This document shows, in pieces, positions 7,812 to 16,989 of a stretch of DNA of 50,795 bases (position 1 is the first letter of the stretch; each line of letters begins with the position of its first letter). The stretch comes from Pseudomonadota bacterium (GTDB lineage Bacteria > Pseudomonadota > Gammaproteobacteria > UBA9339). The notes under the pieces were generated by a model. The model had not been told where the DNA came from. It saw only the letters and a program-made list of their open reading frames with translations, and did no database searches. The stretch is taken from NCBI GenBank assembly GCA_021781615.1, contig JAJXWM010000012.1, positions 1-50,795 on the forward strand. The letters run 5' to 3'. Position numbers and translations under genes: made by a program.

Positions 7812-8216
7812 TTATTTGGCGATATCTTTAATCTTTTTTAATGCTCTGATTTTGACGATATTACGAGCAGGTTTTGCAGCAAACGTCATGGACTCACCGG
7901 TAAAAGGATTGATACCTTGGCGAGCTTTAGTTGCTGGCTTATTGACAACTCTAAACTTTGCAACGTTAGGTAAAGTAAATTCACCAGGACCACCTTTCTT
8001 TCTAAGATGTGCAGCTATGATCTCGAATAAAGAATCCAACATACAGTTGGCATCTTTTTTGCTTAAACAAGCCATTTCAGAAACAGCTGTTGCTATTTGT
8101 GACTTGTTAAAAGGTTTGCTAACTTTAAGTGAGGCTGCAGAAATTGGCTTGCAGACCGTAACTTTCTTGCTAACCTTTTTAACTACTTTTTTACCTTTTT
8201 TCATTTTCTTTGGCAT
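7812..8216 (-). CDS. HU/IHF-family DNA-binding protein with lysine-rich N-terminal tail (134 aa)
   Basis: Nucleoid-associated protein. The C-terminal 90 residues match the HU/IHF fold: helices beginning NKSQIATAVSEMACLSKKDA, the strand VAKFRVVNKPATKARQG, and the DNA-binding arm INPFTGESMTFAAKPARNIVKI, which matches the family pattern of NPxTGE followed by A-x-x-x-x-x-F. The family usually has about 90 residues; here roughly 40 extra residues at the N-terminus are almost all Lys/Val/Ser (KKMKKGKKVVKKVSKKV), like a histone H1-type tail. AGAGGAGC just upstream of the ATG is a strong ribosome-binding site, and a terminator follows. Single-gene transcription unit. The tail probably adds non-specific DNA binding or compaction, which is inference. 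Confidence 0.9.
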   Translation of the reverse strand: MPKKMKKGKKVVKKVSKKVTVCKPISAASLKVSKPFNKSQIATAVSEMACLSKKDANCMLDSLFEIIAAHLRKKGGPGEFTLPNVAKFRVVNKPATKARQGINPFTGESMTFAAKPARNIVKIRALKKIKDIAK

Positions 8217-8340
8217 AAAGCTCCTCTTGTTTATAAGTGAATAGAATGATTTCTACGACGTTAACAATACCACAAGTTATAAAATATACTAGCTTTTTCG
8301 TAAAAAATTTCCCTGGCGGTTTTTACGGTAAAACATGGTT

Positions 8341-8367
8341 TTGCTTTACCTTTTTTTGATATATAAT
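8341..8367 (+). promoter_or_regulatory. Weak promoter candidate for the aminotransferase gene
   Basis: A perfect TATAAT at 8362-8367 lies 67 bases before the start codon, with TTGCTT 15 bases upstream. The short spacing lowers confidence. Confidence 0.4.
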
Positions 8368-8434
8368 ACCGACAATTAAATGGCCTATATATGCGTCATA
8401 AAATTAACCATTAACATTAGAAATAACACGACAT

Positions 8435-9721
8435 ATGAAAAACTTTAAGTTATCGAAACTTGCCGAAAATTTAACCTCCCTTTCCATCAGCAAACTATCT
8501 GAAAAAATTGATGAAAAAAAGCGACAAGGGGAAGATATCTTCAATTTTACTCTTGGGGATTTTGCCCCAAAGCACTTCCCAATTCCTGATAAACTTGAGA
8601 AAGAAATCATAACTGCTTATCGAGAAAAACATACCAATTACCCCTTTGTCGGCGGGATGAAAGAGCTGCGCGAGGCTATTTCTGAGCATATAAAATTATA
8701 TGGCCAATTCGACTATAAACCAAACGAAGTTATAGTCACCAGTGGCGCTCGACCATTAATTTATATCTTATTTAGGATGCTAGTCGACCCAGGGGAACAA
8801 ATAATCTACACCGTCCCCTCTTGGAATAATCAACATTTTATTTATCTTGCGCATGCAAAACCTGTAGTGATCACCGCCAAACCACAAAATAATTTTTTGG
8901 TAACCGCTAAAGAGCTAAAACCACACATCAAGAAAGCAGTATTAATAACCCTTAATTCTCCCTCGAATCCTAGCGGCACAATGTTCGACCCAAAAACCCT
9001 AAAAGAGATATTTGATTTGGTTGTTGCTGAAAATGAAATTAGACTCAAAAAAAAGAAAAAACCCTTATATATCTTTTTCGATATTATTTACTGGCACCTT
9101 GTCTATGGCAAAAACGCATACCACAATCCTATTAAACTTAATAAAAAGATTAAAGATTACATAATTTTTATAGATGGCATATCAAAATGTTTCGCTGCCA
9201 CCGGGGTAAGATTAGGGTGGGCTTTTGGACCACAACCAATAATCGAAAAAATGCGCTCGATGCTTGCACACCTAGGCTCTTGGGCACCCAAACCTGAACA
9301 AATTGGCACCGCAAGGTTTCTACGAAACCACCGAGAGGTTGATAAATTTCTCAATACCTTTAAAAACGAAATTCTGACAAGACTAAATATTTTTTATACA
9401 ACCATTCAAAAACTCAAAACTACAGGATATAAAGTAGATGCCATAGAACCACAAGGAGCAATCTATCTATCTGTTAAACTGGATCTTATTGGAGCAAAAA
9501 CAGGAAATAATAAAATATTAAAAACCGTAGATGATGTTCTTTCTTACTTATTAGAAGACACCCGCATAGGCTTGGTCCCCTTTTATTTCTTCGGCATGAA
9601 AAAAAATCTTCCATGGTTTAGATTGTCGGTAGGAACTTGCAGCATTAATGAAGCTAAACTAGCTGCGGAGCGTATCACTCAATCAGTTCAAAACCTAAAA
9701 AACTGTTCAAAATCTCGCTAA
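8435..9721 (+). CDS. Class I/II pyridoxal-phosphate aminotransferase (428 aa)
   Basis: Fold type I PLP enzyme resembling aspartate or aromatic aminotransferases of the AspC/AAT-I group. Visible motifs are FNFTLGDFAPKHFPIP near the N-terminus, YPFVGGMKELREAI, SGARPLIY (phosphate-binding region), NSPSNPSGTM (substrate/PLP-binding Asn, about residue 177), and IDGISKCFAATGVRLGWAFG with the Schiff-base Lys (about residue 252) and the family Arg. FRLSVGTCS near the end holds the carboxylate-binding Arg. Length is near the usual 390-430. Substrate is not certain. It stands alone on the plus strand, and its stop overlaps that of the convergent gene at 9718. Confidence 0.88.
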   Translation: MKNFKLSKLAENLTSLSISKLSEKIDEKKRQGEDIFNFTLGDFAPKHFPIPDKLEKEIITAYREKHTNYPFVGGMKELREAISEHIKLYGQFDYKPNEVIVTSGARPLIYILFRMLVDPGEQIIYTVPSWNNQHFIYLAHAKPVVITAKPQNNFLVTAKELKPHIKKAVLITLNSPSNPSGTMFDPKTLKEIFDLVVAENEIRLKKKKKPLYIFFDIIYWHLVYGKNAYHNPIKLNKKIKDYIIFIDGISKCFAATGVRLGWAFGPQPIIEKMRSMLAHLGSWAPKPEQIGTARFLRNHREVDKFLNTFKNEILTRLNIFYTTIQKLKTTGYKVDAIEPQGAIYLSVKLDLIGAKTGNNKILKTVDDVLSYLLEDTRIGLVPFYFFGMKKNLPWFRLSVGTCSINEAKLAAERITQSVQNLKNCSKSR

Positions 9722-10572
9722 GTAGCTATAACAGCTTTAAGGTACGGATCAATATTTGCTCCTATAGTCCTCAAAACTCCTAGATCTCCCGCCTCATCAT
9801 AGTTGAAAGTTAAAGAAAAAGTACAAGAGGCATTCGGCAAAATAGCATCACCATTGCAAGAACCATCACCAGCATTATTAACAGTAACTGTCTCCCGACT
9901 TGAATCATTAGATGATGATTGCCAAGATACACTAGGATTTTGCCAACTAAATGCGCCGACATTTACATATTTAAATGTTCTTGTTACAGCCAACCCTTTA
10001 TTCGTTGCTACTAGAACATCGTCATTTTGTGGAGTTGTTTCTTCATATAACATCAAAGCAGTTTTAGCTACCGTCACGCTTACTATTAAACTCTCGTCTC
10101 CATTATAGGTAATAACAGCACGACCACTGCCATAGGCATTCTGGGCGGCCACTAAGGGAATTTGACACGTACCTTGGGGTGCTATAACTTTACAAGATTC
10201 ACTAAGATCGCCAATACCTACACCGCCAAGACTATCACTAAGCACTATGCTATCTAATACTGCTAATTCAGTAGAATTGTTGAACAATTCTATATATTGC
10301 ATCCCAGGAGCATTGAAAACAACGCTGTCATCTTCTAATCCCCCTCCGCCTCCTCCATCCGCCTTATCTTTAACTGTGTTGTCGCCATTTGAATTAGCTG
10401 AACGAGGAGATAATCCAGAAGCAAGGGCTATCCCAACAGCACCTAGTATACCAGCAGCACCGATAACCATACTTTGGGTACTAAAACCTCCAGTAGCATA
10501 ACTTGGTCTGGTGAAAAAAAATAACATAAGGAAAAAAACTACGACTAACCGCTTAGAGTCCCTAAGACACAT
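9718..10572 (-). CDS. Hypothetical exported protein, beta-sandwich-like (284 aa)
   Basis: I do not recognise a named family. The start at 10572 is chosen over an upstream in-frame start at 10704 because GGGAGG lies just before it and a signal peptide begins there (hydrophobic VVVFFLMLFFFTRPSYA). A second hydrophobic stretch (MVIGAAGILGAVGIALASG) follows, so the protein may stay anchored. A glycine-rich linker (ADGGGGGGLEDD) leads to two beta-rich domains, each with a CxxxAPxGTCxIPL or C...ILPNASCTFSLTF signature, as in immunoglobulin-like domains of exported proteins that carry a Cys pair before the last strands. The gene is convergent with the aminotransferase, and the stop codons overlap. 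Confidence 0.65.
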   Translation of the reverse strand: MCLRDSKRLVVVFFLMLFFFTRPSYATGGFSTQSMVIGAAGILGAVGIALASGLSPRSANSNGDNTVKDKADGGGGGGLEDDSVVFNAPGMQYIELFNNSTELAVLDSIVLSDSLGGVGIGDLSESCKVIAPQGTCQIPLVAAQNAYGSGRAVITYNGDESLIVSVTVAKTALMLYEETTPQNDDVLVATNKGLAVTRTFKYVNVGAFSWQNPSVSWQSSSNDSSRETVTVNNAGDGSCNGDAILPNASCTFSLTFNYDEAGDLGVLRTIGANIDPYLKAVIAT

Positions 10573-10804
10573 ATAAACCTCCCTGTACTTCGATCCGATC
10601 AAAAAAATGCAACATCCCATGTAGCAAGGTGGATTATAAACTAACAAGGCATTAAAATCCACCAAATTTTCGATAACTGCCAGGATCACCTCATTGTGCG
10701 CCACGAAACGGCTCTGAGTAGCCTGTTTTCTTAATAGCGATCGCCTGCGTCTTTATATATGCCACCAACTGCAGACAAAAAGCAAAGCACTTTTCAGATG
10801 ATTC

Positions 10805-12694
10805 TCACAAAGATTGAGACAATAACTCGTTCATTCTGCTAGTAAATTCACTTACACTCTCCAATTTACCGCCGGCAATAAGCAGCGCCTGATCATAAAA
10901 TATATTAGTCCAAGCTGCAAAAAGCTTTTCGTCATCTAAACCGCGTAAATTTTGCACCAACTTATGCTTGGGATTAAGTTCTAAAATAGGCTTGGCTTTT
11001 GGTAAATTTTGACCAAAGGATGACATAATCCGCTGCATATTGAAGCTAAGATCGTCAGCAGTAGTAACCATACACACCGGGGAATCGGTTAAACGCTCGC
11101 TAAGGCGCACTTCGGTAACCCGATCGCCCAAAATAGTCTGCATTTCTTTTAAAACCTTGTCGTAATCGTCCTTAAGCTTAGTTAAATCAGGCTTAGACTC
11201 ATCTTTAACCAATTTACTGAGATCAACATCACCTTTAGTAATGGCTTGAAACTTCTTGCCCTGGTGCTCAAGATAATGCGCCAACCACCAGTCATCAATA
11301 CGATCATCAAGTAATAAAACCTCAATACCATTTTGGCGAAATACCTCTAAATATGGACTATTCTTAGCGGCCAAAAAATTCTCTGCAGTAATATAATAAA
11401 TCTTATCTTGGTCTTTCTGCATCTTTCCAACATAATCATCTAAAGTAACAGTCTGCTCGGGGTTGTCGTTCTTGGTAGAAGCAAATCTAAGTAATTTTGC
11501 AATCCGCTCTTTATGGGTAAAATCTTCAATTAATCCTTCTTTTAAAGCACTACCAAAAGCTTGCCAAAATTTGGTATATTTCTCTGGCTCATCAGCTGCC
11601 AACTTCTCTAACATATCTAAAACGCGTTTAACAATACCAGAACGAATTTGATCAATAATACGGTTGCTCTGTAATATTTCGCGTGAAACATTTAATGGAA
11701 GATCTTTGGAGTCGACAATTCCTTGAACAAACCGCAAGTAGTTCGGTAATAATTGCTCAGCATCATCTAAAATAAATACGCGCTGCACATAAAGCTTTAA
11801 CCCTCTTCTCTTTTCCCTCGTCCAAAAATCAAAAGGCGCATGATTGGGAATATATAGCAAAGTTATGTATTCCAGCTTTCCTTCGACCTGATTATGACTC
11901 CAAATCAAAGGGTCTTCAAAGTCATGACTAACATGCCGATATAACGCCTTATAATCATCGTCCTTAATATCTTTTTTCGGTAGAACCCAGAGCGCGGTCG
12001 CTTTATTTACCGTCTCCTCTTTAGCTACAGTTTCTTTCTCCGCTAAGGGTTTTTTCATGACTATTGGCAGCATAATATGGTCGGAATATTTAGTAATGAT
12101 CTGATGTAATCGCCAATAATCCAGCATCTCACAATCTTCTGGCTTGAGGTGCAAAATTACCTCAGTGCCTCGCCCTTCTTTTTCAAGATTAGTAACAGTA
12201 AACTCCCCTTCACCAGCAGACTCCCAAAGCACCCCAAACTCTTTGGCAAGGCCAGCCCGCCGAGTCTTTACCGTAACCTTATCAGCAACGACAAAACTAG
12301 AATAAAAGCCAACCCCAAATTGACCGATCAAATGAGTATCTTTACTCTGCTCCTGGGTTAAGGCCGACAAAAATTCTTTAGTGCCAGATTTAGCAATAGT
12401 GCCAAGATTGGCTATCACTTCTTCACGACTCATGCCAATGCCATTATCTCTAATGGTAATAGTTTTCTCTTGGTTATCAAATTCAACCCAAACTTTTAAT
12501 TCAGGGTCATTTTCATAAAATGTTTGATTGGACAAAGCCTCAAAACGTAACTTGTCAGCAGCGTCAGACGCATTAGAAATCAATTCGCGCAAAAACACCT
12601 CTTTATTACTGTAAAGAGAATGGGTAACAAGTTGTAATAATTGTTTTACTTCAGTTTGAAACCCCATGGTTTCAGTTTTGGTTTGTTCACTCAT
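10805..12694 (-). CDS. htpG: Molecular chaperone HtpG (Hsp90 family, 629 aa)
   Basis: Cytoplasmic ATP-dependent chaperone. The N-terminal GHKL ATPase domain carries all of its boxes: LISNASDAADKLRF (Mg/ATP-binding Asn), DNGIGMSREE, GTIAKSGTKEF and the ATP-lid region IGQFGVGFYSSFVVAD. Middle-domain landmarks are LYVQRVFILDD, LPNYLRFVQGIVDSKDLPLNVSRE and LQSNRII, and the C-terminal dimerisation domain ends MNELLSQSL. Length matches bacterial HtpG (about 620-630). AAAGGGGA precedes the start. I found no sigma32-type promoter in the upstream 130 bases. The neighbouring plsC genes lie upstream on the same strand, separated by a GC-rich hairpin. Confidence 0.98.
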   Translation of the reverse strand: MSEQTKTETMGFQTEVKQLLQLVTHSLYSNKEVFLRELISNASDAADKLRFEALSNQTFYENDPELKVWVEFDNQEKTITIRDNGIGMSREEVIANLGTIAKSGTKEFLSALTQEQSKDTHLIGQFGVGFYSSFVVADKVTVKTRRAGLAKEFGVLWESAGEGEFTVTNLEKEGRGTEVILHLKPEDCEMLDYWRLHQIITKYSDHIMLPIVMKKPLAEKETVAKEETVNKATALWVLPKKDIKDDDYKALYRHVSHDFEDPLIWSHNQVEGKLEYITLLYIPNHAPFDFWTREKRRGLKLYVQRVFILDDAEQLLPNYLRFVQGIVDSKDLPLNVSREILQSNRIIDQIRSGIVKRVLDMLEKLAADEPEKYTKFWQAFGSALKEGLIEDFTHKERIAKLLRFASTKNDNPEQTVTLDDYVGKMQKDQDKIYYITAENFLAAKNSPYLEVFRQNGIEVLLLDDRIDDWWLAHYLEHQGKKFQAITKGDVDLSKLVKDESKPDLTKLKDDYDKVLKEMQTILGDRVTEVRLSERLTDSPVCMVTTADDLSFNMQRIMSSFGQNLPKAKPILELNPKHKLVQNLRGLDDEKLFAAWTNIFYDQALLIAGGKLESVSEFTSRMNELLSQSL

Positions 12695-12731
12695 GTATTT
12701 AGTCCCCTTTTAATCAACTTTCTGATTTCGC

Positions 12732-12762
12732 CCAGGGGGGAGAGCTGCGCTTTCCCCCCTGG
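12732..12762. repeat. GC-rich hairpin between plsC and htpG
   Basis: CCAGGGGGGA pairs with TCCCCCCTGG across an 11-base loop. There is no T-run on the minus strand, so it resembles a REP-type or transcript-stabilising hairpin rather than a terminator. A second small palindrome, CTCGCAGCAAGCTGCGAG, lies near 12783-12800. Confidence 0.6.
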
Positions 12763-12826
12763 CAATCACCCATCGCTTTGTCCTCGCAGCAAGCTGCGAG
12801 AAAATTCAGCTTATATTATTACCGCA

Positions 12827-13549
12827 TTACAGCTTTGAAGCTATTTCATTTGCCGTATCTTTTATTAATTTATCTAAATCTTGCCGCTGATAATCAGCGG
12901 TATCAATCGGTTTACCAATATATATATCAACCTTTTCGTCAACACTAACATCAAAAGTTTTTGTTGGCAAAACTTTGCCACTCCCAACAATGGTAACCGG
13001 CACAATAATTGCTTTAACATCAAGAGCTATTTTAAACCCTCCTCGCTTAAATTCCCCTAATTTTCCAGTATGCGACCTGGTCCCTTCAGGGGCAATCCAA
13101 AATCTAACTCCCGTAAGCAAGTTTTTTTCGGCAGCTTCTAAATCTTTAATCGCCCGATATTTATTCTCCCGATCAATAGAAACACAGCCACTAAACCTCA
13201 TCCCACGACCAAAAAACGGAATATCAAATAATTCTTTTTTGGCGATCATCCCAATAATCTCCCGCGGAAAAGCAACATAGATTAACGGGATATCAAAATG
13301 ACTAGCATGATTGCTCATAATGATATAGGGGCGATCAGGTTGGAATTCAAATGCAAGAGGATTAAAAATTTTGTAATGGACCTTCAGTGCATGTAACATG
13401 CTCCGCGCCCAAGCATGGATAATACGACTGGTATAAGCTCGCTTATGCTTGACAAACATCGGACCAATGGCCGTTAACAATGAACATTTTATTAGGATAA
13501 GTACTAATTCAACTATTTTTACCCTTTTTCGCCAAGAATGCAGTCGCAT
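12827..13549 (-). CDS. plsC: 1-acyl-sn-glycerol-3-phosphate acyltransferase, second of a tandem pair (240 aa)
   Basis: Membrane-associated acyltransferase that converts lysophosphatidic acid to phosphatidic acid in phospholipid synthesis. The family motifs are present: NHASHFD (HxxxxD catalytic motif, about residue 80), the substrate-binding FFGRGMRFSGCVSIDR, PEGTRSHTGKLGEFKRGGF (phosphate-binding EGTR) and the terminal VPVTIVG. It starts two bases after the stop of the upstream paralogue at 13552-14286, so the pair is certainly co-transcribed and perhaps translationally coupled. The two proteins are alike along their whole length, which indicates a tandem duplication. They may prefer different acyl chains, which is inference. 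Confidence 0.92.
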   Translation of the reverse strand: MRLHSWRKRVKIVELVLILIKCSLLTAIGPMFVKHKRAYTSRIIHAWARSMLHALKVHYKIFNPLAFEFQPDRPYIIMSNHASHFDIPLIYVAFPREIIGMIAKKELFDIPFFGRGMRFSGCVSIDRENKYRAIKDLEAAEKNLLTGVRFWIAPEGTRSHTGKLGEFKRGGFKIALDVKAIIVPVTIVGSGKVLPTKTFDVSVDEKVDIYIGKPIDTADYQRQDLDKLIKDTANEIASKL

Positions 13550-13551
13550 AG

Positions 13552-14286
13552 TTAAGTTTTTTCCTCAAGATTTACCGCTATTGCATCAGCCACATCCGCC
13601 ATTAACTTTGGTAAATCTTTAAGTTGATAATGCAAAGTGTCAATCGGTTTTCCGATATATATTTTTACCTTTTCCCCAACACTAAAATCAAAAGTTTTAG
13701 GCGGTAAAATTTTACCACTCCCAATGATAGTAAGTGGCACAATGATTGCTTTGACATTAAGAGCTATTTTGAACCCACCTTTTTTAAATTTACCCATTTT
13801 ACCAGTAAGGGTTCTTGTGCCCTCTGGGGCAACCCAAATTCTTACTCCCTCAAGCATGTTTTTTTCAGCAACTTTTAAATCTTTTATTGCTTGATATTTA
13901 TCTTCACGATCAATAGAAACACAACCACTAATCTTCATCCCCCAACCAAAAAAAGGAATGCGAAACAATTCTTTTTTAGCAATCATCGCAATAATATCTC
14001 GAGGAAAAGTAACATAAAGCAGTGGAATATCAAAATGGCTGGAATGATTACTCATAATAATATATGGTCGATCAAGATTAAATTCAACAGCGTGATGATT
14101 AAAAACTTTATAATCAACTTCTAATATTCGTAAAATACTACGCGCCCAAGAATGGACGATACGGCTAGCATAGGCGCGTTTATTCTTGACCAACATCGAA
14201 CCAAACACTTCATGTAGCGTGTCTTTTACAAAGAATACCGCCATCTTGGACATTATTATTATTTTTTGCCAAAAATTTACTTTCAT
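13552..14286 (-). CDS. plsC: 1-acyl-sn-glycerol-3-phosphate acyltransferase, first of a tandem pair (244 aa)
   Basis: Paralogue of the next gene downstream, with the same LPLAT layout: an N-terminal hydrophobic stretch, NHSSHFD (catalytic His/Asp), FFGWGMKISGCVSIDRED, APEGTRTLTGKMGKFKKGGF and IIVPLTIIG. Length (244) equals typical PlsC of enterobacteria (245). Both copies keep every catalytic residue, so neither looks like a decaying duplicate. The start at 14286 gives the same N-terminal length as the paralogue; the upstream ribosome-binding site is weak. The gene follows the dicarboxylate symporter by 77 bases, which contain a small hairpin. Confidence 0.92.
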   Translation of the reverse strand: MKVNFWQKIIIMSKMAVFFVKDTLHEVFGSMLVKNKRAYASRIVHSWARSILRILEVDYKVFNHHAVEFNLDRPYIIMSNHSSHFDIPLLYVTFPRDIIAMIAKKELFRIPFFGWGMKISGCVSIDREDKYQAIKDLKVAEKNMLEGVRIWVAPEGTRTLTGKMGKFKKGGFKIALNVKAIIVPLTIIGSGKILPPKTFDFSVGEKVKIYIGKPIDTLHYQLKDLPKLMADVADAIAVNLEEKT

Positions 14287-14305
14287 GAGATCACTATATA
14301 AATAC

Positions 14306-14333
14306 GGTAGCCGCAGGCAATGCTGCGCCTACC
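14306..14333. repeat. Interrupted palindrome between the symporter and plsC genes
   Basis: GGTAGcCGCAG and CTGCGcCTACC form a stem with one mismatch around a short centre. Without a T-run it is more like a small palindromic repeat than a terminator. Pieces of the same motif (GGTAGGCGCAG, GCACCTACC) occur near 27950-28200. Confidence 0.5.
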
Positions 14334-14363
14334 ACATTATCACTGAAAAGATGCACCCGTCAC

Positions 14364-15629
14364 TTATATTGTCGAAATGGAAGCTTCAATCTTATGATAG
14401 ACTTCATGGTTAAGTTGTTTTTCAGATTGACCGACTAGACATGCAACCATAGCATTACCAGTAACATTAACCGCCGTACGAACCATATCAAGCAAACGAT
14501 CAATACCAATAACTAAAGCCATCCCCTCAATCGGCAACCCCAACTGCTTCAAAACAACGATTAAAGTAACCAAACCAACTCCCGGCGCACCAACAGTACC
14601 AAGAGATATAAAAACTATCATCAGAAACAAAATCACATACCCCATCAAACTAATGTTGATATGATAAGCATTAGCAATAAAAAGTGTAGCTATACTCTGC
14701 ATAATTGCAGTGCCATTTTTGTTAATACTAGTACCAAAAGGGATAACAAAGGAAGCTACTCTCTTGCTCACCCCAAGCTGATGCTCAACCGCATCTAAGC
14801 TAATCGGAATCGAAGCATTACTGCTTGACAACCCAAAAGCAAATAACATCGTTGAATAAATTTTATGGAAAAAAACTTTTGGCGAAAGTTTAGAGAAATA
14901 TAACATCATACTAAAAGTAAAAGCTGCGTGTAAAAATAAAGCAAGCAAAACCGCTACAAAATATTCCAACATCTCAATAATCAGTTTAAAACCATGGGAA
15001 GCCGCTAAAACCGCCATTAAGCAAAAAACCCCGTACGGAGCTAAATACATAAGCAATGTTATATACTTAACGCCAACAGCATTTAGATCGTAAAAGAAAG
15101 CAGCAATCTTTTTGCCATGCTCTCCAGAAATATTTATCCCGATACCAAATAACACTGAAAACGATATAATTTGCAGCATATTAGATTCAGCCATGGCTTT
15201 AATCGGGTTACTGGGAACAACATCATGGATAAATTGCCACAAAGATGGCATATAACTGAGAGGCATTTTATTTACTGTTTCAAGCTGCATCTCTGAACCA
15301 ACATTAAAAATACCTGCAGCAATTATTGCTAGTAAAATAGCAACCGTAGTAGTTATAATAAATAAAAATAATGATTTAAGACCCATTTTACTTATAGCAT
15401 GTGATCTTTCAAAAGAACAAATGCCGCAAACAATAGCCACAAAAACCATAGGAACCACTAACATTTGGAATAAAGCCAGGAAAACATCACCGCCTATAAC
15501 CAACACATTGTCTAAAAAATAGCTAATGTCAATCCCAAATGACAATAAGGCCCTAACAAGTAATCCCAAAAAAAAACCAGCAAACATAAACACTAAAATT
15601 TTTATAGTTAGCGTATTGTTAATGCCCAT
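14364..15629 (-). CDS. Dicarboxylate/amino acid:cation symporter, SDF family (421 aa)
   Basis: Inner-membrane secondary carrier of the DAACS/SDF family (GltP, DctA and SstT relatives), probably importing glutamate, aspartate or C4-dicarboxylates with Na+ or H+. The sequence is mostly hydrophobic, with about eight transmembrane helices and two re-entrant hairpins. The signature regions are SSSNASIPISLDAVEHQLGV (first hairpin, serine-rich), PFGTSINKNGTAIMQ (the NMDGT-like motif, here NKNGT), GTVGAPGVGLV (second hairpin) and DRLLDMVRTAVNVTGNAMVA (the D...R...N/T/G substrate-binding helix 8). AGGAGA lies eight bases before the ATG. It follows ugd by only 12 bases, so it probably belongs to the hpt-galE-ugd transcription unit. 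Confidence 0.9.
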   Translation of the reverse strand: MGINNTLTIKILVFMFAGFFLGLLVRALLSFGIDISYFLDNVLVIGGDVFLALFQMLVVPMVFVAIVCGICSFERSHAISKMGLKSLFLFIITTTVAILLAIIAAGIFNVGSEMQLETVNKMPLSYMPSLWQFIHDVVPSNPIKAMAESNMLQIISFSVLFGIGINISGEHGKKIAAFFYDLNAVGVKYITLLMYLAPYGVFCLMAVLAASHGFKLIIEMLEYFVAVLLALFLHAAFTFSMMLYFSKLSPKVFFHKIYSTMLFAFGLSSSNASIPISLDAVEHQLGVSKRVASFVIPFGTSINKNGTAIMQSIATLFIANAYHINISLMGYVILFLMIVFISLGTVGAPGVGLVTLIVVLKQLGLPIEGMALVIGIDRLLDMVRTAVNVTGNAMVACLVGQSEKQLNHEVYHKIEASISTI

Positions 15630-15641
15630 AAATCAAATCTC

Positions 15642-16955
15642 CTATTTTTTTCTCCCAATGCCGTAGTATTCTACCCCCAAATCTTCCATCTCCCTAGGAG
15701 AAAATAGGTTACGACCATCCAAAATAACTGGTTCTCGTAACTTGGTTTTAATCAGAGCAAAATCTGGGTGACGAAACTCATCCCACTCGGTAATAATAAC
15801 CAAAGCATCAGCATTTTCTAAAGCCTCCGTAGAGTTTTTGCACACTTTAAAATCGTCACGCTTACCATAAATTCTCTCTGCTTCAGACATGGCAACTGGA
15901 TCGTAGGCTTGTACTTTTGCTCCAACCCGCCATAAAGACTCAAGCAAAACTTTACTCGGAGCATCACGCATATCATCGGTATTCGGCTTAAATGCAAGCC
16001 CCCAAAGAGCAATTGTCCGATTTTCTAAATCACCAAAACGTTTTTTTAGTCTATTAAAAATAAGGTGTTTTTGCCGCAAATTTATATTTTCGACAGCATT
16101 AAATAATGGTGACTCAAGCCCATGCTCACGCGCCATCCAAATCAAGGCATTAACATCTTTGGGAAAACATGAACCACCATAACCACAACCTGCGTGTAAA
16201 AAATCGTAACCAATGCGCGGATCACTACCAATCCCTTCCCTTATTCTTTCAATATCTGCGCCAAAACTCTCCGCAAATTGAGCAATTTCGTTGATAAAAC
16301 TAATCTTAGTAGCTAAAAAAGCATTAGCTGCATATTTGGATAGCTCAGCCGAACGTACATCCATCTTAACTATTTTTGCTTTTATTGGCTCATATACATC
16401 GCACGTTTTTTTTAGGACTTCTTCGTTATTGGCACCAATAATGATACGATCAGATTTCATAAAATCTTTAACTGCATCTCCCTGCTTTAAAAACTCGGGA
16501 TTTGAAACTACATCAAAACTAATTGAAGACTTACGTTTATCTAATTCTTTCTGAATAATTACTTTGACCTTATCGCCCGTACCAACTGGAACTGTAGATT
16601 TATTAACAATAATTGCATTATGATTTAAATTTTTACCAATATCTCTAGCTACGGCATAAACGTATTGCAAGTTGGCCGAACCATCATTAGCCGAGGGAGT
16701 ACCAACCGCGATAAATAAATAATCACCATGATTAATACCAAAAACCCCGTCCGTAGTAAAAACGATCCTTTTAGCAGCCAAATTATTGGTTAATAGCTCA
16801 TCTAAGCCACGTTCATAAATTGGTGACTTTCCTTGCTGTAACATATTGATTTTATCTGCATTGATGTCGACACATACAACGTTATGCCCAATTTCAGCTA
16901 AGCATATACCTGTAACTAAACCTACATAACCTGTACCAAATACTGTAATTTTCAT
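15642..16955 (-). CDS. ugd: UDP-glucose 6-dehydrogenase (437 aa)
   Basis: Cytoplasmic NAD-dependent enzyme that oxidises UDP-glucose to UDP-glucuronate for capsule, lipopolysaccharide or other envelope sugars. The Rossmann start MKITVFGTGYVGLVTGICLA fixes the start at 16955, preceded by GGGGA; frame-open sequence further upstream overlaps galE and is not family-like. Further motifs are VGTPSANDGSANL, NPEFLKQGDAVKDFMKSDRI, the dimer helix with the Lys/Asn motif SKYAANAFLATKISFINE, and GCGYGGSCFPKDV, which holds the catalytic Cys. GLAFKPNTDDMRDAPS marks the C-terminal UDP-binding domain. It sits directly after galE, which makes or recycles the related UDP-hexose pool. Confidence 0.96.
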   Translation of the reverse strand: MKITVFGTGYVGLVTGICLAEIGHNVVCVDINADKINMLQQGKSPIYERGLDELLTNNLAAKRIVFTTDGVFGINHGDYLFIAVGTPSANDGSANLQYVYAVARDIGKNLNHNAIIVNKSTVPVGTGDKVKVIIQKELDKRKSSISFDVVSNPEFLKQGDAVKDFMKSDRIIIGANNEEVLKKTCDVYEPIKAKIVKMDVRSAELSKYAANAFLATKISFINEIAQFAESFGADIERIREGIGSDPRIGYDFLHAGCGYGGSCFPKDVNALIWMAREHGLESPLFNAVENINLRQKHLIFNRLKKRFGDLENRTIALWGLAFKPNTDDMRDAPSKVLLESLWRVGAKVQAYDPVAMSEAERIYGKRDDFKVCKNSTEALENADALVIITEWDEFRHPDFALIKTKLREPVILDGRNLFSPREMEDLGVEYYGIGRKK

Positions 16956-16989
16956 TTTTCTATTTCCCCGCTTCTTTGTTTGTATAAAG

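Noticed and set aside
12695-12826. Heat-shock (sigma32) promoter for htpG
   Set aside because: No CTTGAAA-type and CCCCAT-type pair could be found on the minus strand in this region.
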